Numbered from the stretch's first letter, positions 15,617 through 23,740 are shown. The stretch is DNA of 28,109 nt from JBCBZH01 sp039815415 (GCA_039815415.1 JBCBZH010000021.1:1-28109); one strand, 5' to 3'. The notes: generated from the letters alone by a model not told the origin. Program-made: numbers and translations.

Positions 15617-16846
15617 ATGAGCCGCCCTGGCCTCGTCCCTCTCTCCGTCCGCATGGGACTGCTCGTCGTCGGCCTCGGGCTGGCGGCGTGCGGCCCGGCG
15701 GACGAGGGCGGCGGCGTGAGTGGCGACGCTCCAGGCACGCCCATCCCGATGGCGCACGCCACGACCTTCTCTGTGACGGACCTCGGCGACGGCATCCGCG
15801 TGGTCGACCTCCGGGCGTCGGTCTCGAGCTGGGGGGGCGAGGCCGATGGGCCTGAGCAGCGAGCCCGCCTTGCCCTCGTCCCACGCGAAGGTGAGGTGCC
15901 GCCGCTCACGGGGCCGCTCGCAGGCGCGACGGTCGTGCGAACGCCTGTCCAGCGTGTCGCCACCAACTTCGCTCCCTTCGAAGTCGCTCTGACGGCGCTT
16001 GGCGTGGCTGACCGGTTGGTCGCCGTCGGCGGGACGACCTCCTACGACGATGCCGTCCACGCGCGCGTCGTCTCCGGCGAGCTGGCGCAGATCGGCTACG
16101 GGTGGCACATCCCGCCCATCCTCGACGCGCTGGCGGCGGCTGAGGCGGATGTCCTCTTGATGGCGCTGGCGGACCTCAGCCACGCGGAGTCCATCCCACG
16201 GATCGAGGCCCTCGGCACGCCCGTCGTCCCGTCGTTCATGGCCGCCGAGCCCCACTACCTCGGACGCGTCGACTACGTCCGCCTCGTCGGGATGCTGACC
16301 GGGCGCGAGGCCCAAGCCGATTCGTTCGTGACGATGGTGACCGACGAGGTGAACCGACTGAAGGCGCTCGCGGCGTCGCAGCCCCAGAAGTCGGTCCTGT
16401 TCGCGTGGTACAACGGCAGCGACCGCTGGGGCGTCACCGTCCGCAACGACGACGCCCAGCTCCTCCGTGACGCCAACGCGGAGGTCGTTCTCGGCCAGCC
16501 CGACGACGCCCGCCTCGATGCGATGGCGTTCCTCGGCACGGAACGACTCCTCGCGGACGCGACCGATGCGGACTGCTGGGTGATCCAGGAGTCCGGCACG
16601 GAGATCTATCCCAATGAGGCGGTGCTCGAGCGCTTCCGGGCGTGGCAGGAGGGATGCATGTACGGAGCGACGCTCCAGAGCAAGCCGAGACGGAACGCCT
16701 GGGAAATCTTCCAGGACGGCGTCATCCGCCCGGACTACATGCTCGGCGACATCGTCAAGATGCTCCACCCCGATGTGCGACCCGAGCCCTTCCGCTACCT
16801 CGCCCCCGTCGGCCCCACGCCCGAGACTCGCACCACGACGCCATGA
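15617..16846 (+). CDS. ABC transporter substrate-binding lipoprotein (FecB/BtuF-like)
   Basis: The 409-residue protein has a lipoprotein signal ending LAAC with Cys25, then a Gly-rich linker. Residues about 95-385 show the class III (helical-backbone) binding-protein pattern: VATNFAPFEVALTALGVADRLVAVGG, a DVLLMALADLSH segment and a YNGSDRWGVTV strand. This family binds iron siderophores, haem, cobalamin or, in some systems, metallophore complexes. Which one applies cannot be decided without a characteristic receptor, and no TonB-dependent receptor gene lies in the window. The start is chosen from the signal peptide. The stop overlaps the permease ATG by 4 bp. A ten-codon ORF (15588-15620) overlaps this start in the same ATGA fashion. 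Confidence 0.92.
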   Translation: MSRPGLVPLSVRMGLLVVGLGLAACGPADEGGGVSGDAPGTPIPMAHATTFSVTDLGDGIRVVDLRASVSSWGGEADGPEQRARLALVPREGEVPPLTGPLAGATVVRTPVQRVATNFAPFEVALTALGVADRLVAVGGTTSYDDAVHARVVSGELAQIGYGWHIPPILDALAAAEADVLLMALADLSHAESIPRIEALGTPVVPSFMAAEPHYLGRVDYVRLVGMLTGREAQADSFVTMVTDEVNRLKALAASQPQKSVLFAWYNGSDRWGVTVRNDDAQLLRDANAEVVLGQPDDARLDAMAFLGTERLLADATDADCWVIQESGTEIYPNEAVLERFRAWQEGCMYGATLQSKPRRNAWEIFQDGVIRPDYMLGDIVKMLHPDVRPEPFRYLAPVGPTPETRTTTP

Positions 16847-17913
16847 CGACGGTTGCCCTCCCCGCGAGCACACGGCCAGCCCGTCCGGCGCGTTGGCTCC
16901 TGGGCTCGGTCGCCCTCGGGCTGGCGGTCGTCGCCGCCGCGCTGGCGTCGCTCAGCTACGGGCAGGTGTCAATCCCGCTCGGCGAGGTCGTTGCCGGGCT
17001 CCTCGACCCGTCCGCCGACAGCACGACCGCCCGCATCCTCCACGACCTCCGGTTGCCGAGGGTCGGGACGGGGATTGTGGCCGGTGCCGCGCTCGGCATC
17101 GCAGGCGTGCTCATGCAGGCCCTCCTCCGCAACCCCGTGGCTGATGCGTGGTCGCTCGGGCTTCTCGCAGGCGGCCAGCTCGGCGTGGCGCTGACCGTCG
17201 CTGGGGCCGCCTTTGCCGGCCCGGCTGCGCTCCAGTTCCTGGAGGTGTTCCAGGGCGTGAGCCTCACGCTCGGCGCGGCCGTCGGCGTGGCCGTCGCGGC
17301 GGCGGCGGTGTTCTGGCTCGGGCGACGTGTTGGAGCAGTGACGCTCCTCGTCGTCGGGCTCATGCTCTCGTTCACGGTGCAGGGCATCGTGAGTGTGGTG
17401 GTCCACTTCGTGAGCCGGGCGGGTGGGCGCGTCTTCGGCGGGTGGAACGACGGCAGCTTCACCAGTGTGGTCCCAGCCGACTGGCTGCTCATGGCTGGGG
17501 TTGTGCTCGTCGGCATCGGGCTGGCGATTGCCTGTGCGAAACCGCTCAACTCGCTCCTTCTCGGCGAGGCGTACGCGAAGAGCCTGGGCACACATGTTGG
17601 ACGCCTCCGGGCGCTCGCGCTTGCGGCGACGGTTCTGCTCGTGGCGCCCGTGACCGCATTGTGCGGCCCAGTCACCTTCATCGGCCTCATCGTTCCGCAT
17701 GTGGCGAGAGCCATCGCCAAGACGGCGCGGATCGGCCCGCTCCTTCCGTTGGCAGCGCTCTCTGGCGCGCTCCTGGCCGTGCTGGCCGACTTCGTGGTCC
17801 ACCTCCCGTGGCAACAGCACTTCCTGCATCTCAATGCTGTGCTCGCGCTCGTCGGAGCCCCCGTTGTGATCGCGCTCCTCGTGTTTTCGCCGGTCATGCG
17901 AGGCCTCCGATGA
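16843..17913 (+). CDS. FecCD-family ABC importer permease
   Basis: This 356-residue polytopic inner-membrane protein has about ten hydrophobic segments. Family landmarks are RLPRVGTGIVAGAALGIAGVLMQ near residues 77-99, NPVADAWSLG just after, and the C-terminal GPVTFIGLIVPHVAR followed by the coupling region. It is the full BtuC/FecD length with one permease gene, implying a homodimer. Import of a siderophore, haem, cobalamin or other metal chelate is expected. It overlaps the binding-protein stop by 4 bp, and its own stop overlaps the ATPase start by 4 bp, so the three are translationally coupled. Confidence 0.95.
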   Translation: MTTVALPASTRPARPARWLLGSVALGLAVVAAALASLSYGQVSIPLGEVVAGLLDPSADSTTARILHDLRLPRVGTGIVAGAALGIAGVLMQALLRNPVADAWSLGLLAGGQLGVALTVAGAAFAGPAALQFLEVFQGVSLTLGAAVGVAVAAAAVFWLGRRVGAVTLLVVGLMLSFTVQGIVSVVVHFVSRAGGRVFGGWNDGSFTSVVPADWLLMAGVVLVGIGLAIACAKPLNSLLLGEAYAKSLGTHVGRLRALALAATVLLVAPVTALCGPVTFIGLIVPHVARAIAKTARIGPLLPLAALSGALLAVLADFVVHLPWQQHFLHLNAVLALVGAPVVIALLVFSPVMRGLR

Positions 17914-18701
17914 ACAAGCTCTCTCTGATCCTCGACGGCCTCACTGTTGGGTACGGAGACGTACCTGTCCTTCAAGACCTCCACGCCCGTGTCGAACCAG
18001 GCGGCTTCATCTGTGTGCTCGGGAGGAATGGCTCGGGCAAGTCGACGCTTCTGCGAACGGTTGCCGGACTCCAGTCTGCGCTCGCAGGGAATGTCCAGCT
18101 AGGCGACACCTCCGTTGGGTCAATGCCACCAGCGGATCGGGCACGCCGGATCGCGGTCGTGCTGACGGAACAAGCCCACAGCCCTGGCCTCACCGTCGAC
18201 GATGTGATCGCGCTCGGTCGACAGCCATTCACGGATTGGCGCGGGGCACTCTCGGCGGAGGACCGGGCGCACGTCCGGGAGGCGTTCGCGCTGGCCGGAG
18301 CTGAGCCGTTTGCAGGCCGCCTCTTCGACGACCTCAGCGACGGGGAGCGCCAGCGCGTGATGATCGCGCGAGCGGTGGCGCAGCGGCCTGCGCTCATGGT
18401 GCTCGATGAGATCACGGCGTTTCTCGATCTTCCCGGACGCGTCGAGGTGATGGCGCTCCTGCGGCGCCACGCCCGAGAGACGGGAACGGTCGTCCTTCTC
18501 TCCAGCCACGACCTTGACCTCTCGCTCCAGCTGGCGGATGCGGTCTGGCTTCTGGCCGATGGGACGCTGCAGGTCGGTACACCGGATGACCTCATCGCCC
18601 AGGGAGCCGTGGGCCAGGCCTTCGACACAGTGGATGTCGCCTTCTCGGTAGAGCGAGGGCGGTTCGAACTCCGCCAAGGCCATTCATCCACTCGTTCCTG
18701 A
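17910..18701 (+). CDS. FecE/BtuD-like ABC importer ATP-binding protein
   Basis: This 263-residue nucleotide-binding domain has Walker A GRNGSGKST (38-46), signature LSDGERQRV, Walker B with LMVLDEITAFLD and H-loop SSHD. The Walker B region reads DEITAFLD where DEPTxxLD is usual; this Ile replacement occurs in some FecE-like proteins and leaves the catalytic Glu intact. It energises the FecCD permease encoded immediately upstream, with which it overlaps by 4 bp. With 15617 and 16843 it forms a complete binding protein-permease-ATPase importer. The DUF418 gene follows 3 bp after the stop and may be in the same transcript. Confidence 0.95.
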   Translation: MNKLSLILDGLTVGYGDVPVLQDLHARVEPGGFICVLGRNGSGKSTLLRTVAGLQSALAGNVQLGDTSVGSMPPADRARRIAVVLTEQAHSPGLTVDDVIALGRQPFTDWRGALSAEDRAHVREAFALAGAEPFAGRLFDDLSDGERQRVMIARAVAQRPALMVLDEITAFLDLPGRVEVMALLRRHARETGTVVLLSSHDLDLSLQLADAVWLLADGTLQVGTPDDLIAQGAVGQAFDTVDVAFSVERGRFELRQGHSSTRS

Positions 18702-18704
18702 TAG

Positions 18705-19946
18705 ATGGCAGCTCCCACCGTGGCCCGCGAACGCTACGAGGTGCTGGACGCGCTTCGGGGATTCGCACTGTTCGGCATCCTGCTGGCCAATCTCAACAGC
18801 TTTTTCGGGCTGTACTTCTTGTCATCCTCCGAAATCGTAGGGCTACCCCTCGCTGATCGTCTGGTCCTGTTCGGCATCGACTGGTTCGTGGAAGGGAAGT
18901 TCTACACCATCTTCTCGCTGCTCTTCGGCATGGGGTGCGCCCTGCAAATGCCCCGATTCGATGCAGGCCCAGACGCGTTTCGGTGGTACTGGATCCGGCG
19001 CATGCTCCTCCTCATGGCGATCGGGCTCACGCACATGTTCTTCGTCTGGAATGGAGACATCCTGACGCTGTACAGCGTCCTCGGGCTGATCCTTCTTCCG
19101 CTTGCGAGGCTCCAGACCAAGACGCTCTGGGTCGTCGCGGTCGTCCTGCTCCTGATCCCATTGGCAAACCACGCGATCGTGATGGCGACCCAGGATGCCG
19201 CCTTCTGGAGCAGCCTGTCGCGCCTTTCCGATGGTTGGAAGGAGTCCCTCGGATACGGTGGCTTGAGCCTCTTCGAGATGCGGACCTCGTCGGACCCTAG
19301 AGAAGTCCTGATTATCAACATGCTTCAAGCCGTGAAGCGGCCCATCGGATACCTGATGACGGCGCGGTATCAACAGGTCTTGGGCATTTTCGTCCTCGGG
19401 GTGATCTTCGCCCGCACGCTTACTCCACGCATACAGGGGAACGAACCGATTCCTACGAGATGGTGGCTTGTACCCGGCCTCATCGGCCTGGTGTTCAGTT
19501 TCGCGTATGCATGGACCAAGTGGGCGACGGGGTCCTACTTCGGGCTCGACGCATTCGGGCTGTTGCAAGCCGTGGTCTATCACATCTGCGCTCCGACGCT
19601 CGGCGTCGGGCTGGCGGGCGCGTTCTACACGCTGTGGCGTTCCAGGGGCCGGTCGGCCATCATGTCGCGACTGGCCCTGCTGGGGAGGATGGCGCTAACG
19701 AATTACATCCTCCAGACGACCCTTGCGATGCTGTTGTTTTTCGGCTACGGCCTCGGGCTGATGGGCACGCTGCCCTATGCAGCCATTCCCCTTGTTGCCG
19801 TGGTGATCTTCCTGTTCCAGACCCGTTTCAGCGCGTTCTGGCTGTCTCGGTATCCCCAGGGCCCTCTCGAACTTGCTTGGAAGCGGCTTGCATACGGTGC
19901 CACTCGTGATTCAGAACGGGAGGCAGAGGCCTCTCAACCCTCCTGA
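18705..19946 (+). CDS. DUF418 multi-pass membrane protein
   Basis: The 413-residue protein has about ten hydrophobic segments. The N-terminal YEVLDALRGFALFGILLANL is the DUF418/YeiB signature, resembling heparan-alpha-glucosaminide acetyltransferase-like proteins. The C-terminal part includes MALTNYILQTTLAMLLF and the family-typical ending QGPLELAWKRL. DUF418 proteins are widely distributed and not functionally assigned; an acyl transfer or transport role is sometimes suggested. The start ATG at 18705 is 3 bp after the ABC ATPase stop. Its last part and the following gap are less GC rich than the flanking genes, and it probably ends the importer operon because a long non-coding gap follows. 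Confidence 0.92.
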   Translation: MAAPTVARERYEVLDALRGFALFGILLANLNSFFGLYFLSSSEIVGLPLADRLVLFGIDWFVEGKFYTIFSLLFGMGCALQMPRFDAGPDAFRWYWIRRMLLLMAIGLTHMFFVWNGDILTLYSVLGLILLPLARLQTKTLWVVAVVLLLIPLANHAIVMATQDAAFWSSLSRLSDGWKESLGYGGLSLFEMRTSSDPREVLIINMLQAVKRPIGYLMTARYQQVLGIFVLGVIFARTLTPRIQGNEPIPTRWWLVPGLIGLVFSFAYAWTKWATGSYFGLDAFGLLQAVVYHICAPTLGVGLAGAFYTLWRSRGRSAIMSRLALLGRMALTNYILQTTLAMLLFFGYGLGLMGTLPYAAIPLVAVVIFLFQTRFSAFWLSRYPQGPLELAWKRLAYGATRDSEREAEASQPS

Positions 19947-20396
19947 ATCGGCTACTTCGAACTGTAGAGTGACCTCAAACTGAACCGGACGGCTCCCAAA
20001 GCCCCATCGTGGCGTAGAAGTCAATGCCACCAACAAGATCGCGGCCGGTTTTCTCTTCTCAACCTTTACGACGTCCCCGTATACGTTGCTCGACTCCCTT
20101 CCCGTTCCTTGCGCTCCGCCAGCTCGCCTTCCTTGGGTTCATCATGGGCGCCAGCGAGGGACTCGTTGGCAGACTCGCGACGTTGTTGTGACCACTCGCC
20201 CTGTGCATGGCCCCGTCCCTGAGGTCCCCACCTTGCAGGCTCCAGACCACAACGGTGTCTGACCCGCTGGCCTAGTGCTGTATCCTCGATCCGCACCTCT
20301 TCGTTCCGTAGCGCCTTCTCTTCCATGCGCCCGGTGATTCCACCGCCCTCCGCTCGATCGCGACGTCTGTCAACCCCAGAAGGGCGCTGGCGCCTG
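19947..20396. promoter_or_regulatory. Non-coding gap with hairpin; probable leader of the CxxC/ABC operon
   Basis: About 450 bp contain no recognised gene if the downstream gene starts at 20397. A minus-strand frame here (20066-20488) has no family-like features. The most distinctive element is a strong hairpin: 20150-20158 pairs with 20162-20170 around a GGA loop, nine pairs with one G-T wobble, and no T run on either side. A second possible pairing joins GTTGTG near 20183 to CACAAC near 20251. I found no AT-rich Zur-like palindrome and no convincing Bacteroidota promoter; TATACGTTG near 20081 is only a partial match to TAnnTTTG. This is the largest gap in the rightward series, so it is the best place for a promoter or 5' leader controlling the following genes (inference). 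Confidence 0.4.
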
Positions 20397-20831
20397 ATGC
20401 GTATCGTCGTGCTGGTGGTGCTCCTTCCACTCACAACGGTCGCCAGTTCGGCGGTCTCGGAAGCCCAGACGTCGCTCGGCTGGACCACGCTGGACGAGGT
20501 CTACGTTGATCCCCGGACCGACCGCGTGGTCTATCCCGAGACCATCCGCCCCCTCCGCGGCGAGACCATCCGAGTCACGGGCTTTTTGCTCCCCCTCGAC
20601 GCACATACCTCGCCGAAACGATTCCTGCTCTCCGCTCTGTCATTGGCCGATTGCTTTTACTGCCAGCCGACGGGACCCGGCACGACCATTGAGGTCCGCG
20701 CTGCCCAACCCGTTCGGATGCAAACGACGCGACCGGTCCGCATAGAGGGGCGCCTCGTTCTCCTGTCCTACCGAGGCCGCTACGATGGCGGCCTCGTCTA
20801 CCGCCTGGACCGCGCCCAGCTCATTCCCTGA
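20397..20831 (+). CDS. Small exported CxxC protein, DUF3299-like (paralogue 1)
   Basis: The 144-residue form has a signal peptide (MRIVVLVVLLPLTTVASS, cleavage near AQ). The mature domain begins SLGWTTL and continues with a beta-rich core: RVTGFLLPLDA, KRFLLSALSLADC86-F-Y-C89-QP, GTTIEV, a second RIEGRLVL strand and a terminal VYRLDRAQL. The order G-x-x-x-P-L, F-L-L, Cys motif, P, V/I-x-V, G-x-L matches the layout of DUF3299 (PF11736), where the motif is usually C-I-H-V-P rather than C-x-x-C-x-P. An in-frame ATG at 20325 would add 24 basic residues before the signal peptide, so 20397 is preferred. It probably acts in the periplasm. The CxxC suggests metal binding or thiol redox (inference). 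It heads the four-paralogue CxxC/ABC operon. Confidence 0.85.
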   Translation: MRIVVLVVLLPLTTVASSAVSEAQTSLGWTTLDEVYVDPRTDRVVYPETIRPLRGETIRVTGFLLPLDAHTSPKRFLLSALSLADCFYCQPTGPGTTIEVRAAQPVRMQTTRPVRIEGRLVLLSYRGRYDGGLVYRLDRAQLIP

Positions 20832-20845
20832 TTTTCCCTAGCCCC

Positions 20846-21283
20846 ATGCGACTTCTTCCTCTTGCCCTGTTGCTTGCTTTCATGGTTCCGCCAGTGCAGG
20901 CCCAGACTGAACTCGGCTGGGATGTTCTCGAAGCCGCCGAGATTGTCCGGGCCCGGGGTGGTGGCTGGGCGGTTCGCCACGCGATGGACGCGGTCCGGGC
21001 GGAAGGCCAGGTCGTCGAGATTTCTGGCCACATGGTTCCTCTCGAGGCGGGCCGACGCGTGACTCGGTTCGCGGTCTCACGGATGACCGCGGAGGAGTGC
21101 TTCTACTGCCAGCCCGGTCCGGCCTCGCTTGTCGAAGTCACCATGGATCGGCCGGTTAACCTCACACGCGAGAGCATTACCGTCGTTGGACGGCTGGCGC
21201 TCCCCGCCCGGGGCAAACGCTACAAAGGGGGGACCATCTATCGGCTCAACGACGCTCGCCTGACGCGCGTGGGACTCCAATGA
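20846..21283 (+). CDS. Small exported CxxC protein, DUF3299-like (paralogue 2)
   Basis: The 145-residue protein has a signal peptide (MRLLPLALLLAFMVPPVQAQ, cleavage after AQ). The mature start TELGWDVLEAAEI is close to that of paralogue 1. The core repeats the family pattern: EISGHMVPLEA, TRFAVSRMTAEEC85-F-Y-C88-QPGP, LVEV, VVGRLAL and a terminal IYRLNDARL. The gap to paralogue 1 is 14 bp, and its stop overlaps paralogue 3 by 4 bp. Function is unassigned. Conservation of the Cys pair across otherwise divergent copies implies it is essential, as a metal site, a disulfide or a redox centre. A thioredoxin fold is not suggested because the surrounding sequence is all-beta in character and lacks the cis-Pro region. 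Confidence 0.88.
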   Translation: MRLLPLALLLAFMVPPVQAQTELGWDVLEAAEIVRARGGGWAVRHAMDAVRAEGQVVEISGHMVPLEAGRRVTRFAVSRMTAEECFYCQPGPASLVEVTMDRPVNLTRESITVVGRLALPARGKRYKGGTIYRLNDARLTRVGLQ

Positions 21284-21861
21284 GCTGGCGACCTCGCCGA
21301 TCTGCCCTGGCGGGCGGCCTCGTTGGAATCGGCCTTAGTGCAGCAGCCATAGGACTCGGCGCCTGCGCCCCTCCTGCCGAGGCGGACACGAGCGCGGCAG
21401 ACCCCATCACGGTTCAGCTCGAGCCCACGGCGATGGGCACACCCGCGGACCCCACGCTCTTTGATGCGGCGTCGGCGGCCCACCCGAAGGCCGTGCCCGA
21501 TGCCGGGTGGGACACGCTCTGGACTGCTCTCAGCGAAACACCGATGGGGCTGGACTGGATGACACGGACGGGGCCCTTTCCTCCTGCCGTGGCCGCCCTC
21601 AACGAAACCGACGTGACCATCACCGGATACATGATGCCGCTCGATGCGAGCACGGCTCCGACCCGGTTTCTCCTCGTCGGCGTGCCCCTCGCCGACTGTG
21701 CCTTCTGCATCCCGAACGGCCCAGCGGGTGCCATCGAGGTGCTCGCGCGTGAGGGCGTGCCAGGGACCTACGATCCGGTCACGCTCCAGGGGCGCTTCCA
21801 CGTTCTTGACGCCGACCCGAACGGTCTTCTTTTCCGACTTACCGACGCCGCCCTCCAATGA
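21280..21861 (+). CDS. CxxC lipoprotein, DUF3299-like (paralogue 3)
   Basis: The 193-residue protein has a lipoprotein signal ending LGAC with Cys29. A linker of about 45 residues precedes the domain, which begins DAGWDTLWTAL. The core is TITGYMMPLDA, TRFLLVGVPLADC140-A-F-C143-IPNGP, AIEV, TLQGRFHV and LFRLTDAAL. It is the longest copy and the only one with a convincing lipobox, so it is probably anchored to the inner or outer membrane beside the MacB-like permease. Its stop overlaps that permease's start by 4 bp, the tightest coupling in the set, which suggests direct cooperation (inference). Confidence 0.9.
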   Translation: MSWRPRRSALAGGLVGIGLSAAAIGLGACAPPAEADTSAADPITVQLEPTAMGTPADPTLFDAASAAHPKAVPDAGWDTLWTALSETPMGLDWMTRTGPFPPAVAALNETDVTITGYMMPLDASTAPTRFLLVGVPLADCAFCIPNGPAGAIEVLAREGVPGTYDPVTLQGRFHVLDADPNGLLFRLTDAALQ

Positions 21862-23336
21862 GCCCGCTCGCCCTTACGCTCGCGCACCTTCGCCGTAGGC
21901 CCTGGGGGACGGCTCTCAACGTCCTCCTCCTTGCCCTCGGCGTGGGGTCCATCGTGGTGCTTCTGCTGGTGGGAAGCCAGCTCGACCGGGCGCTCGAGCG
22001 CGACGCCGAGGGCGTGGACCTCGTCGTCGGGGCAAAGGGGAGCCCGCTCCAGCTCGTGCTCTCGGCCGTCTACCACGCCGATGCTCCAACGGGAAATGTG
22101 ACGGAGTCCGAGGTCGAGACAGTCCTCGACAACCCTGCAATCGAAAGCTGGATTCCGGTCGCTCTAGGCGACTCGTATAGGGGGTACCGGGTGGTCGGAA
22201 CGACGGCGGCGTACCCCGACCTCTATGATGCCTCGCTGGCTTCGGGCCAACTGTGGGAAGGCATCTGGGAAGTGACACTCGGAGCCACCGTAGCTCGCAG
22301 CGAGGGGCTCGCTGTCGGAGACGAGGTCGTTTCGAGCCACGGGCTGACAGCAGGTGGCGAGGCGCATGGCGAGACCCCGCTCCGCGTCGTCGGTGTGCTG
22401 GCTCCAACCGGCGGCGTCATCGACCGACTTGTGCTCACGTCCGTTGAGACCATCCGGGCCGTCCACGACGACCACGGAGATGATGAGCACGATGACCACG
22501 GAGACGAAGGTCACAGTGATGACGACCACAGTGATGACGACCACAGTGATGACGACCACAGTGATGACGACCACAGTGATGACGACCATGGAGAGGATGA
22601 TCATCAGCATGACGACCATGGAGAGGACGACCACGACGAGAGCCATAGCGATGATGGCCCCTCCCTCACCGACGACGCGCCCCTCGAAGGCGGAGAGACC
22701 TTCGACGAGACCGAAGCGGGCGAGGCGCCACCCGGGTTCGGGTTTCCTGGCCTGCCTCCGCCAGCCGCAGCGCCCGCCGAGGAGGACGGCCCAGAGATCA
22801 CAGCAGCCCTCGTCCGCTACGCATCCCCGCTCGCGGTCGTAACGTTTCCCCGCTACATCAACGCTGAGACCAACCTCCAGGCAGCCTCTCCTGCTCTCGA
22901 GGCGCAGCGACTCCTCGGCCTGCTTGGTGTGGGCCTGGGAGCCCTCCGCGTGTTCGGGCTGGTGCTCGTCATCGCGGCCCTGCTCGGGGTAGCGGTCGGG
23001 CTCTACAACGCCATGCGCGACCGGCGCACGGACCTAGCAGTGATGCGCACACTCGGAGCCACCCGGGGGCGACTCGTGGCCCAGGTGCTCCTGGAAGGCA
23101 TCCTGCTCACCGTGGCCGGGACCGCCCTCGGGGTCGCGCTTGGGCACGGCGCCGTCGCTACTCTCGTTGCTGCAGCGGCGGACACTCGCTCGCCGCTTCC
23201 AGTGACCGCATGGGCGGTAGCCCCCGCCGAGATCGCCGTCGTGGCGCTGGCCGTCGCTGTCGGCGCTCTCGCCGCACTCATCCCGGCCATCCAGGTCTAC
23301 CGAGCGGACGTGGCCGATACCCTCGCGCGTTCATGA
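21858..23336 (+). CDS. MacB/FtsX-like ABC permease with His/Asp-rich extracytoplasmic loop
   Basis: The 492-residue protein has a MacB-type layout: transmembrane helix 1 at about 18-40, a large extracytoplasmic domain, and three C-terminal helices in the FtsX domain (about 355-490), with RDRRTDLAVMRTLGATRGR as the cytoplasmic coupling segment. The sequence LVVGAKGSPLQLVLSAVYH after helix 1 is characteristic of permeases found with DUF3299 proteins in zinc-responsive zrm/zrg-type loci. Inserted after VETIRAV is a loop at about 203-266 with 15 His and mostly Asp/Glu otherwise, including five consecutive HSDDD units encoded by a perfect 15-bp repeat. A loop of this composition should bind zinc, nickel or copper outside the cytoplasm. 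It overlaps CxxC genes on both sides by 4 bp. Its ATPase is at 23737. Function is inferred, not shown. Confidence 0.93.
   Translation: MSPLALTLAHLRRRPWGTALNVLLLALGVGSIVVLLLVGSQLDRALERDAEGVDLVVGAKGSPLQLVLSAVYHADAPTGNVTESEVETVLDNPAIESWIPVALGDSYRGYRVVGTTAAYPDLYDASLASGQLWEGIWEVTLGATVARSEGLAVGDEVVSSHGLTAGGEAHGETPLRVVGVLAPTGGVIDRLVLTSVETIRAVHDDHGDDEHDDHGDEGHSDDDHSDDDHSDDDHSDDDHSDDDHGEDDHQHDDHGEDDHDESHSDDGPSLTDDAPLEGGETFDETEAGEAPPGFGFPGLPPPAAAPAEEDGPEITAALVRYASPLAVVTFPRYINAETNLQAASPALEAQRLLGLLGVGLGALRVFGLVLVIAALLGVAVGLYNAMRDRRTDLAVMRTLGATRGRLVAQVLLEGILLTVAGTALGVALGHGAVATLVAAAADTRSPLPVTAWAVAPAEIAVVALAVAVGALAALIPAIQVYRADVADTLARS
22512..22586 (+). repeat. Perfect 15-bp tandem repeat, five copies, encoding HSDDD
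   Basis: The unit CACAGTGATGACGAC occurs five times without mismatch, in frame inside the MacB-like permease gene, encoding HSDDD each time. Looser copies (HDDHGD, HGEDD) flank it from 22464 to about 22655. A 15-bp unit can expand or contract by slippage without breaking the frame, so loop length and His number may vary between strains. The uniform codon choice across copies shows recent duplication rather than slow selection for composition alone. Confidence 0.97.
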
Positions 23337-23740
23337 GGCGCCGGGGGCTCCGCATCGGACTCATCGTGGCGTTCGTGCTCGCATCGAGCGCGCTCCTCGG
23401 GCGCGTCCGGCCCTCGACTCATGACGACGCCTGGCGCGCGCTCCCGCTCCAAGTTGCCTCGGAGGACTCGCTCCAGGCCATCGCGGGGAGCGAGGTTGCC
23501 CTGGAGGGATACGTCGTCCCTCTCGGCATTGGGCAGCCGGAGCGGTTCCTGCTCACGCCGTTCGCGCCGGGATGCCCGTTCTGTCGCCCCGGACTCGGCA
23601 CGTCGGTCGAGGTCGTCGCCAGCTCGGCACCTCCTCTGGGCAGCGGGCCGGTCGCCGTGCGCGGCACGCTTTCCATCCGCCCCGACACGGAGCCCTCCCT
23701 CGCGCTCATCGACGCCACCGTACGCCCCGCCTCTCTGTGA
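23333..23740 (+). CDS. Small membrane-anchored CxxC protein, DUF3299-like (paralogue 4)
   Basis: This 135-residue protein has a basic start and one hydrophobic segment (about 8-23) that may be an uncleaved anchor. The domain begins DDAWRALPL and shows ALEGYVVPLGI, ERFLLTPFAPGC81-P-F-C84-RPGLG, SVEV, AVRGTLSI and SLALIDATV. It is the most reduced copy but keeps both cysteines and the following Pro. It lies between the permease (4-bp overlap) and the ATPase (its stop overlaps the ATPase GTG by 4 bp). Placement between the two transporter subunits makes an accessory role in the same complex likely (inference). Confidence 0.88.
   Translation: MRRRGLRIGLIVAFVLASSALLGRVRPSTHDDAWRALPLQVASEDSLQAIAGSEVALEGYVVPLGIGQPERFLLTPFAPGCPFCRPGLGTSVEVVASSAPPLGSGPVAVRGTLSIRPDTEPSLALIDATVRPASL

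Noticed and set aside
15588..15620. Ten-codon ORF (MRLLFLGMTL) overlapping the binding-protein start by ATGA
   Set aside because: It may act as a coupling leader, but it is too short to distinguish from chance and has no attenuator structure or regulatory codon run.
19947..20396. Zur or Fur operator
   Set aside because: I looked for AT-rich palindromes of the GTTATA-TATAAC or GATAATGATAATC kind here and in the other gaps and found none. The regulon hypothesis therefore lacks operator support.
20066..20488. Minus-strand 140-codon frame across the gap and the start of CxxC paralogue 1
   Set aside because: The translation is charged low-complexity sequence without recognisable motifs, and it overlaps a real gene start. 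I also considered a decayed mobile element but saw no terminal repeats or transposase motif.
20397..21283. Thioredoxin-fold disulfide oxidoreductases based on the CxxC
   Set aside because: The proteins are too short, beta-rich around the motif and lack the WCxxC context and downstream cis-Pro. The DUF3299-like layout fits better.
22512..22586. CRISPR-like direct repeats
   Set aside because: The repeats are contiguous with no spacers, 15 bp long and in frame within the permease coding sequence, encoding HSDDD.
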